The position numbers were made by a program, and so were the translations under genes. Source: a virus. Taken from it: 40,022 bases of DNA. The stretch spans positions 1 through 40,022 of IMG/VR virus record IMGVR_UViG_3300044844_000901. One strand, 5' to 3'. Below are positions 32,397-37,822 of the stretch, in pieces (within the stretch, counting starts at the first letter, position 1; each line of letters begins with the position of its first letter). The notes below the pieces were generated by a model. The model was not told the origin of the DNA, ran no database searches, and was given only the letters and a program-made list of their open reading frames with translations.

Positions 32397-32434
32397 GGGC
32401 GCTCACGAAGTCCGAAAGACTAACGTGAGTGCCC
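32397..32434 (+). terminator. Long stem-loop before the attC-like site
   Basis: GGGCGCTCACG and CGTGAGTGCCC pair over 11 positions (one G-U), and AGTC/GACT extends the stem inside with a CGAAA loop. Its end overlaps the attC-like 5' arm by 4 bases. Possible uses: terminator of the Acb2-like gene or a second recombination-site palindrome. Confidence 0.5.
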
Positions 32435-32540
32435 TGAACGACAAGGTGAGACAGCCGAACCAATGATTCCCACGAACCAAAAACCTCCCGCGAATGAAAA
32501 CGTGGCAAGCACTCGGCTTGTCTCCATCGCCTTGTTAGGC
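32431..32540 (+). other. attC-like imperfect palindrome 2
   Basis: The 5' arm (32431-32458) reads GCCCTGAACGACAAGGTGAG then ACAGCCGA. The 3' arm (32513-32540) ends CCTTGTTAGGC, with the exact core GTTAGGC (GTTRRRY) at 32534. Arms are inverse-complementary with bulges, and CCACG/CGTGG (32470/32501) forms an inner stem, giving a 110-bp attC-type fold in the orientation expected for the Acb2-like cassette. A GCCTAAC box at 32796 mirrors the core at the end of the next gene. Confidence 0.55.
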
Positions 32541-32801
32541 TCAGTTTTTAATTTTATGATTACCGAATACCAACCCGAACTCTGGACGGTTCAGAAGGAT
32601 GACATATACGCCGCGATTCACGCGCTCGACGCTGGCCTTGAGCACACACGCTCTTTGCTCGGGGACCACGACGTTGCGCTCGGACGAACGACCCGCAAAA
32701 ACAAGATGTGGGCCGAGCAACTGGAGCGCGACGTTGAGAACATGGAGCGAACGCTCACCCGGCTTCGTAAATATGGACCGCATACGGTGCCTTCTGCCTA
32801 A
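32463..32801 (+). CDS. Cassette-like hypothetical protein, up to 112 aa
   Basis: Helical protein; the ATG at 32463 lies inside the attC-like palindrome, so the real start is probably the ATG at 32556 (MITEYQPELWTVQKDDIYAA), 15 bases after its end, giving 81 aa. It has a coiled-coil-like C-terminus (WAEQLERDVENMERTLTRL). The stop TAA is embedded in GCCTAAC (32796-32802), an inverse core box, after which IntI begins within 35 bases. The function is unknown. Confidence 0.65.
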   Translation: MIPTNQKPPANENVASTRLVSIALLGSVFNFMITEYQPELWTVQKDDIYAAIHALDAGLEHTRSLLGDHDVALGRTTRKNKMWAEQLERDVENMERTLTRLRKYGPHTVPSA

Positions 32802-32836
32802 CAGTTGAATTAACCCCACCTCCATTCTGAGTTATC

Positions 32837-33859
32837 ATGACAACCTCCGAATTCATCGAGCAAGTCATCTGTGCCGCCAAACGCGACCACAAAGCCCGCA
32901 AAACGTGGCAATGCTACGCAGGCTGGGCACGACGTTACGCCCTGTGGCTCCTCAGTCAGCCCGGCCTTCATGCAGCCGACTCAGAAACCAAAGTCAGCCG
33001 CTACCTCGCCCATCTCGCCACACGCCCCGGCGGCTGCTCACCCAAAACCCAGCAGCAGGCCCTCAACGCCCTCGTCTTCGCCTACAAGCACGGCCTCGGC
33101 ACCCCCTTGGGTCAAATGCCCGAATGGGTCAAACCACCCCAAAAACAGCGCCTCCCCGTCTGGCTCTCCAGCAGCGAATTCCAAGCCCTCGCCCATCATC
33201 TCGAAGGTCCCTGCCTTCTCATCGCCCAGATCATGTTCGGCAGCGGCCTCCGCCTCAACGAAGGCCTCCGCCTCCGCATCCGCGACATCGACCTCAGCGC
33301 CCGCCTCATTACCGTCCGCGGCGGCAAAGGCGACAAAGACCGCACCACCTGCCTACCCGCCAGCCTCATCCCCGTCCTTCAAGCCCGTTTCCAGCGTCTT
33401 GAAGCCCTCTGGCAAGCCGATCGCCGCCAAAACCTCCCCGGCGTCTGGTTGCCAGACTCCATCGCCCGCAAATACCCCCGCTATGGCGAAGACTGGCCCT
33501 GGCAATTCCTCTTCCCCGGCCGCCAGCCCTCACGCGACCCCGAAACCGGCATCATTCGCCGTCATCACCTCCACGAAGACACCCTCGCCAAAGCCCTCAA
33601 AAAAGCCGCCCAGCGCGCCCGCATCGGCAAACGCATCACCGTCCACACCCTCCGCCACAGCTTCGCCACCGCCTACCTCGAAAACGGCGGCAGCATCCAC
33701 AAGCTCAAAGAACTGCTAGGCCATGCTCATCTCGAAACCACCGAGCTCTACACCCACTGCATCCGCCAATTCGCCAGCGAAATCCGCAGTCCCCTCGACT
33801 CTCTGCCACAGCCAGCCTCCAACGTCGTGCCCTTCACCCCTCATCAACGCGCCGCCTAA
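32837..33859 (+). CDS. intI: Integron-type integrase (IntI-like tyrosine recombinase)
   Basis: This 340-aa tyrosine recombinase has an N-terminal SAM-like core-binding domain (residues 1-95) and a catalytic domain with Arg139 (GSGLRLNEGL), Lys164 (GGKGDKDR), His270/Arg273 (VHTLRHSFAT), His296 (LLGHAH) and nucleophile Tyr305. Between them lies the insertion diagnostic of integron integrases: RKYPRYGEDWPWQFLF and RDPETGIIRRHHLHEDTLAK (~210-252). IntI enzymes recombine attC sites. Here it is on the same strand as the cassette-like ORFs and follows a GCCTAAC box. Confidence 0.9.
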   Translation: MTTSEFIEQVICAAKRDHKARKTWQCYAGWARRYALWLLSQPGLHAADSETKVSRYLAHLATRPGGCSPKTQQQALNALVFAYKHGLGTPLGQMPEWVKPPQKQRLPVWLSSSEFQALAHHLEGPCLLIAQIMFGSGLRLNEGLRLRIRDIDLSARLITVRGGKGDKDRTTCLPASLIPVLQARFQRLEALWQADRRQNLPGVWLPDSIARKYPRYGEDWPWQFLFPGRQPSRDPETGIIRRHHLHEDTLAKALKKAAQRARIGKRITVHTLRHSFATAYLENGGSIHKLKELLGHAHLETTELYTHCIRQFASEIRSPLDSLPQPASNVVPFTPHQRAA

Positions 33860-33865
33860 TTCTTA

Positions 33866-33900
33866 CCCCGTCAACAACGTCAATGCAGTCAACAAAGTCA
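33866..33900 (+). repeat. GTCAAC-type intergenic repeat, site 3
   Basis: After the integrase stop: CCCC then GTCAACAAC, GTCAATGCA, GTCAACAAA, GTCA. Related to the repeats at 30246 and 30659. Confidence 0.65.
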
Positions 33901-33930
33901 TCCCCTTCGCCGCACTGCATCGCGCCGCCT

Positions 33931-34010
33931 AGTCTCCCAGTCTCCCAGTCTCCCAGTCTCCCAGTCTCCCAGTCTCCCAGTCTCCCAGTCTCCCAGTCTC
34001 CCAGTCTCCC
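33931..34010 (+). repeat. 8-bp tandem repeat, ten copies
   Basis: AGTCTCCC is repeated ten times without interruption (80 bp), ending 1 base before the ATG at 34012. The unit is not a multiple of three, so copy-number change would alter spacing or, if translation began upstream at 33883, the frame. It may be a phase-variable switch or a simple leader. Confidence 0.9.
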
Positions 34011-34011
34011 C

Positions 34012-34566
34012 ATGGACACCCCCGCTCTCCCCCTCGCCGATCTCCCCCCGCGTCCCATCGACGCCTGGCGCGAACACACCGCCAAAAACTGGAAGTCCAG
34101 CGACCCCGACTCCTACGCCGTCTGCATTGAGATGATCACCCAGCACGGCATCACCTCCATCTCCGATCTCCAGCGCGAACTCAAAACCCTCGAAATCGAC
34201 AAATCCCGCCAAACCATTGCCGCCCTCATGCGCAGCGAGTTCAGCATCGAGCAGCTTGCCGACCTCGCCGCCAAAAACGCCGCCATCGCCCGCCTTCAGG
34301 GCACCAGCAAAATGGCCGAGCTCATCCCCGACGCCAAAAAGTCCGACCTCATGGCCGTCTCCATGAGCAGCAAACTCGCCCACGACATCGAGCGCTCCCT
34401 CAACGGCATGCCCACCGAAATCAAAGCCGTCGTCACGATCAGCGCCCAGGATCGCTTAGCAGAGGCCCGCGCCAAAGCCGCCGCCGCCAAAGCCGCCGCC
34501 CTCGAACAGCAAAGCAGCACGGTCATCGAGGCCGAGATCCTCTCCACCGTCCCATCAAATGCCTAA
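34012..34566 (+). CDS. Hypothetical DNA-binding-like protein, 184 aa
   Basis: The start at 34012 directly follows the 8-bp repeats. Residues ~15-85 look like a helical N-terminus and HTH-like segment (ITSISDLQRELKTLEIDKSR), then helices with Ala/Lys/Glu-rich coiled coil (RLAEARAKAAAAKAAALEQQ). It resembles the size and style of some small terminase or regulatory subunits, but no motif decides this. Upstream in-frame codons run through the repeats and are excluded. Confidence 0.65.
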   Translation: MDTPALPLADLPPRPIDAWREHTAKNWKSSDPDSYAVCIEMITQHGITSISDLQRELKTLEIDKSRQTIAALMRSEFSIEQLADLAAKNAAIARLQGTSKMAELIPDAKKSDLMAVSMSSKLAHDIERSLNGMPTEIKAVVTISAQDRLAEARAKAAAAKAAALEQQSSTVIEAEILSTVPSNA

Positions 34567-34855
34567 TTCCATGCACGCCAACGATCAGCCCCCATGCGGC
34601 GATCTTGTTCCAATTCCCACGCCGAAACAGCGCGCGGCCAATCACCGCGCACTCTCAAAGCTGCATGCAGGAAATCGGTTCCGGCTCATGTTTGGCATGC
34701 CACTGCTCCCACAGCATGGACTCCGGCGCCGCTGCCTCCAATGCAATCGCGAATATGACTCGACGCTTTGCCAATGCCCCGACTGCCAATGCCAGATGTT
34801 TTGTGACCTCAACGCAAAAGAGCAGCAACCCGAAAGGAGCGCCCCAGATGCCTGA
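34559..34855 (+). CDS. Small protein with cysteine knuckles, 98 aa
   Basis: Contains CLQCNREY then CQCPDCQCQMFC, a dense set of Cys pairs suggesting a zinc ribbon or knuckle. The start overlaps the previous stop by 8 bases; ATG 34571 is an alternative. The function is unknown. It overlaps the next gene's start. Confidence 0.65.
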   Translation: MPNSMHANDQPPCGDLVPIPTPKQRAANHRALSKLHAGNRFRLMFGMPLLPQHGLRRRCLQCNREYDSTLCQCPDCQCQMFCDLNAKEQQPERSAPDA

Positions 34856-35126
34856 TCCAAAAACAAACTTGCCCGCTCCTGAGGGTTGCGCTGCCTCGCC
34901 TTGTTCGGCAGTTGGCGCAACTCACCACCACGCCTGCGCGTGCCGAGAAAAGGCTATGCTGGAAATCCTCGTGCTGGTTGAGCCGATCATGGAGGCATGG
35001 GCAAAATCTCACGAACTCGATGAGTGGCATTGTCGGGTGGAAGATTTGATAGGAACGGCCTACCCGAGTTTCATGTATCCGCAGAACGACCCTGATGAGA
35101 CAACCCCTGACCTAACCACAAAATGA
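34848..35126 (+). CDS. Hypothetical protein, 92 aa
   Basis: An AAAGGAG ribosome site 8 bases before the ATG at 34848 supports this start. The N-terminus is Pro/Cys/His-rich (GATHHHACACREK), followed by an amphipathic helical domain (MLEILVLVEPIMEAWAKSHE). Ends in an ATGA overlap with the next gene. No family recognised. Confidence 0.65.
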   Translation: MPDPKTNLPAPEGCAASPCSAVGATHHHACACREKAMLEILVLVEPIMEAWAKSHELDEWHCRVEDLIGTAYPSFMYPQNDPDETTPDLTTK

Positions 35127-35503
35127 CAACGAATACCAATGCACCCACGCCGGAGCTAGACGCTATCGAAGATCAAGACGCCCAAGGGGGTTGTCTCCAG
35201 CAGGCTTGTTCTTCTGTTTCGGAGACGCCTGAGACTGATGCCGCTCTAGTGGATCACATGCCAAAGGATGCCACCGAATGGTCAGAACATTATCTGTCGC
35301 TGAGTATCCATGCCAGAAAACTGGAACGCGAACGAGACGCCGCCAGAATCCCGATCTGCATCGGTAGGCCCATCATCGAGATACTTGCCAAAGAAGGCAT
35401 GTGGACCTCGATGAATGGCAACTCCGTTGTCGCTGCTGACTGCCTGTTCGGACGAAATCCCTATCAGGCGAACAAAGATTATCCAGAACACATTTCTGGA
35501 TAG
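35123..35503 (+). CDS. Hypothetical protein, 126 aa
   Basis: Last gene of the rightward arm. Long acidic N-terminus, SETPETDAA then a charged helix (HYLSLSIHARKLERERDAAR), a layout common to small phage proteins that begin with an ETPETDA-type motif. The function is unknown. Followed by an 84-bp gap and the convergent integrase gene. Confidence 0.7.
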   Translation: MTTNTNAPTPELDAIEDQDAQGGCLQQACSSVSETPETDAALVDHMPKDATEWSEHYLSLSIHARKLERERDAARIPICIGRPIIEILAKEGMWTSMNGNSVVAADCLFGRNPYQANKDYPEHISG

Positions 35504-35540
35504 CACCGGCAAAACCAGAAATACCGCCTCGGCGCTTCCT

Positions 35541-35566
35541 CATTCCTCATTTTGGTTTCCTCATTC
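35541..35566 (+). repeat. Dispersed 26-bp intergenic repeat, copy B
   Basis: Matches 4362-4387 at 23 of 26 positions on the same strand, in the gap between two convergent genes. Confidence 0.6.
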
Positions 35567-35587
35567 TGATTTCGACATTTGTTCCGC

Positions 35588-36844
35588 TCACCACTCCACC
35601 ACCGGAGCCTCGCCCGTCCAGGTCGCATAATAGCCCTCCGTCGTCGCCACCGAATCCCCCAGGAAATACGCCGCCGCCGCGATGCCGTGCGCCGTATAAA
35701 CGCGACTCGCGCTCAGCTTCCGCAGCTCATGGTTCACCTTCGAGCGCCCCGCCGGCACAAACGGCCGCAGCCACTCGCAATGATCCCGATAAATGAAATC
35801 ATAGCGGCGTGAATCCGTCCAGCCGTCACCGATCAAAAACCCCGCGCGCCCCTTCAGCAGCCCCTGGATCTCCGCATCCAGCGCCAAACGCCGCGGCCTG
35901 CCACCCTTCAACAGCCTGAAACCCGGCTCGCCACCCTCCGCAGCCCGAGGCCGCACATCCAGCCACGCCTTCCCCTCCGCCTCATTCCACTGCACCCAGC
36001 TCGCCCGCGCCGTCAGCAGCTCCGCATCCCGCAGCCCGAGGCGACGCAGCATGATGTGGCACAGGTAAAGCTCCGGCTCTTCCACCTTCAGCACCAGCGC
36101 CGCCGCATCCATCGCCGCCAGATTCTCCGTCGGCCACGGCACAAAATGCGTCGGCGGCGTCGGCAGCGCCGGAAACTTCCGCAGCGCATCCAGCGGAGGC
36201 AGCCGCAACCCCTTCAGGTGCCGCTCCACAATCCGCTCCTGAAACACACTCGCCGCATTCCGCAGCGTCGAATTTAGGCCCACATTCCCCGGCAGCGCAT
36301 CATGCCAATTCACGCCTCGGCCATCGCGGCCTTGTCCCACACTCACAAACCGCTCCAGCAGCCCGCGATTCAGCACCGCATCCAGCGCCACCGCATCCGG
36401 CCGCGCCTCATCCACCACCCGCGCCAGCCGCTTCAACGCTTCCAGATACCGCGCCCGCGTCCGATCCTCCATCACCTTATCCCCGCCCGTCACCGCCTCG
36501 CAAACATCCCCCACCGTCGCCATCGAGCCACGCACCAGCGCACCGGCCCCCAGCGCAAAACGCGCCGCCTTGATCTCCTCAATCCGCCGCAGCGCCACCC
36601 GCTCCGCATCCGCGATGTGCGGCCACCCGGTGGACTCCTGAAACCGCTCACCCTCCAGCTCAAAATCCATGCTCAGATTCGATGCCACCGTGCGCTTATA
36701 AAACCGCACCTTCACCCCCGCAATGCGTCGCTTCAGCGAAGCCGGCCGAGACGCCTTCACGCCCTGTGCAGCACCCGAAGGCACCAAAGAACCCGAAGAC
36801 ACGGCAGAGGAAAGGGCAGGGGAAGAGTCGTTGCGGTCGCTCAT
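35588..36844 (-). CDS. Prophage integrase (tyrosine recombinase)
   Basis: This 418-aa protein has the C-terminal catalytic pattern of phage integrases: Arg272 (GLRDAEL), Lys313 (LLKGGRPRR), His372/Arg375 in NHELRKLSASR, FLGDSVATTE (Asp397 where His is usual) and nucleophile Tyr405 or Tyr406 (GYYATW). The N-terminal ~220 residues hold the arm- and core-binding domains. It lies 149 bases from a tRNA-Leu-like sequence, the probable attP. ATG 36844 is taken as the start; a GTG at 36871 is an alternative. Confidence 0.85.
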   Translation of the reverse strand: MSDRNDSSPALSSAVSSGSLVPSGAAQGVKASRPASLKRRIAGVKVRFYKRTVASNLSMDFELEGERFQESTGWPHIADAERVALRRIEEIKAARFALGAGALVRGSMATVGDVCEAVTGGDKVMEDRTRARYLEALKRLARVVDEARPDAVALDAVLNRGLLERFVSVGQGRDGRGVNWHDALPGNVGLNSTLRNAASVFQERIVERHLKGLRLPPLDALRKFPALPTPPTHFVPWPTENLAAMDAAALVLKVEEPELYLCHIMLRRLGLRDAELLTARASWVQWNEAEGKAWLDVRPRAAEGGEPGFRLLKGGRPRRLALDAEIQGLLKGRAGFLIGDGWTDSRRYDFIYRDHCEWLRPFVPAGRSKVNHELRKLSASRVYTAHGIAAAAYFLGDSVATTEGYYATWTGEAPVVEW

Positions 36845-36884
36845 GTCACACTTTGTAACACCCAACGTCACACTCCGTCAAGCC

Positions 36885-36900
36885 TATATACGTTTATATA
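36885..36900 (-). promoter_or_regulatory. Palindromic AT-rich promoter/operator of the integrase
   Basis: TATATA and TATATA flank a 4-base CGTT spacer in an otherwise GC-rich region, 40 bases upstream of the integrase ATG. One copy may be the -10 box; the palindrome may bind a regulator. Repeated GTCACAC-like strings lie between it and the start. Confidence 0.4.
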
Positions 36901-36992
36901 CATCCCATTTACGCCTCAATTCGCCCTCCATCCACTCCCTCAAACCCGCCCAGCGCCAGCCCATTCCCCCACGTAAAGCCTACTTTCCCCAG

Positions 36993-37051
36993 TGCCGATG
37001 CCGGGACTCGAACCCGGAAGCCCTTCACAGAGCAGCGGATTTTAAGCCCGC
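36993..37051 (-). other. attP core: 3' half of tRNA-Leu(TAA)
   Basis: On the minus strand the segment gives an anticodon stem-loop (GCGGG, CTTAAAA, TCCGC; anticodon TAA), a short variable arm, a T arm CCGGGTTCGAGTCCCGG and a 3' acceptor strand. The 5' half (D arm, 5' acceptor) is absent, so it is not a working tRNA gene. Phage integration into tRNA genes carries such 3' halves to restore the host gene. The discriminator end is not CCA. Confidence 0.8.
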
Positions 37052-37089
37052 TGGCCGGTCAGGTGTAAAACACTGATTTCAAGGCAAAT

Positions 37090-37125
37090 GCACGCCCTCA
37101 AAACGGCCCGTGTCACAGGGCGTGC
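37090..37125 (-). terminator. Hairpin terminator at the end of the late operon
   Basis: GCACGCCCT pairs with AGGGCGTGC (9 bp) around an 18-base loop, 6 bases beyond the last stop of the leftward arm (37132). The loop contains TTTT and a small inner GCCC/GGGC stem on the minus strand. It separates the late operon from attP and integrase. Confidence 0.5.
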
Positions 37126-37131
37126 CACAGA

Positions 37132-37449
37132 TCAGGGGGCTTTGAGGGACTCCAAGGCTTTCTGGTAGAGGATGCCGTTCGTTTCGTGGAGTTCGATCCA
37201 CGTCATGACGGGTTGAGCTTGGCCTTGGGTCAGCATGGGCACGGCGACGAGGTTCCAGACGCGGCCGGTGGCGGAGTCGATGCGGAACATGGTCGGCTGC
37301 GGGGCTTGTCGATCGCTGAACGTCGGCACCACGCCCGAGGCGAGCTGATACCGATTCACCGCAATGCCTTCCGGGCTCGGCGGCGTGTTGTCTGCGGCAA
37401 ACAAGAAAGCGGCAGCCGTGAGGCAAAGGCAGGTGATCAGCGTTTTCAT
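37132..37449 (-). CDS. Secreted or membrane-anchored small protein, 105 aa
   Basis: Starts with a typical signal peptide (MKTLITCLCLTAAAFLFA, likely cut after FLFA) and a mature part of about 85 residues with alternating hydrophobic strands (GRVWNLVAVPMLTQGQAQPV). A Cys at residue 8 lies within the hydrophobic core, not in a lipobox. As the last gene before attP it could be a lysogenic-conversion or periplasmic accessory factor. No family recognised. Confidence 0.7.
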   Translation of the reverse strand: MKTLITCLCLTAAAFLFAADNTPPSPEGIAVNRYQLASGVVPTFSDRQAPQPTMFRIDSATGRVWNLVAVPMLTQGQAQPVMTWIELHETNGILYQKALESLKAP

Positions 37450-37471
37450 GGCTGCTAGTGTATCACGGCTG

Positions 37472-37804
37472 TCAAGCCACCCGCCGCGGCCGATTGTCCA
37501 CCAGCGTGCCCAACCGGGCGGCATCAAGCACGATGGCGCACCCGGCGGCCACATGCCCAAGGTGATGGGCTCCGCTCTCCGGGTCGATATCCTCGCCATC
37601 AAGCACGCGGTCGATGTGCCGACGCATGGCGCCGAGGTAGGTCATCAGTTCCACTTGATGCTCACGCCAGTTCCACGGGCCATACTTGGCCGCGCCCAGA
37701 CTCAACGCACCGGCCACCTGCTCGTTAAACACCGGCGGCAGGAGTTGAAGCTGCGGTTTCAGCGCACCGGCTACGCCTTTGGGATCGTGCGGGGAAATGC
37801 TCAT
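37472..37804 (-). CDS. DUF5664-like dNTP pyrophosphohydrolase (MazG-type fold)
   Basis: This 110-aa protein has the KPQLQLLPP opening and the GAAKYGPWNWR and HIDRVLDGEDIDPESGAHHL blocks of the DUF5664 (dATP/dGTP diphosphohydrolase) family, with acidic and His residues that coordinate metal in related all-alpha NTP pyrophosphatases. It may trim deoxynucleotide pools during replication. Some relatives serve in base-modified (diaminopurine) phages, but no PurZ-like enzyme is seen here. ATG 37804 is preferred over a GTG at 37813. Confidence 0.75.
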   Translation of the reverse strand: MSISPHDPKGVAGALKPQLQLLPPVFNEQVAGALSLGAAKYGPWNWREHQVELMTYLGAMRRHIDRVLDGEDIDPESGAHHLGHVAAGCAIVLDAARLGTLVDNRPRRVA

Positions 37805-37822
37805 GGCTGGCACACGTGACCG

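Noticed and set aside
33834-34085. Minus-strand frame with repeated WETGRLGD
   Set aside because: It is only the translation of the 8-bp DNA repeat; no other coding signal.
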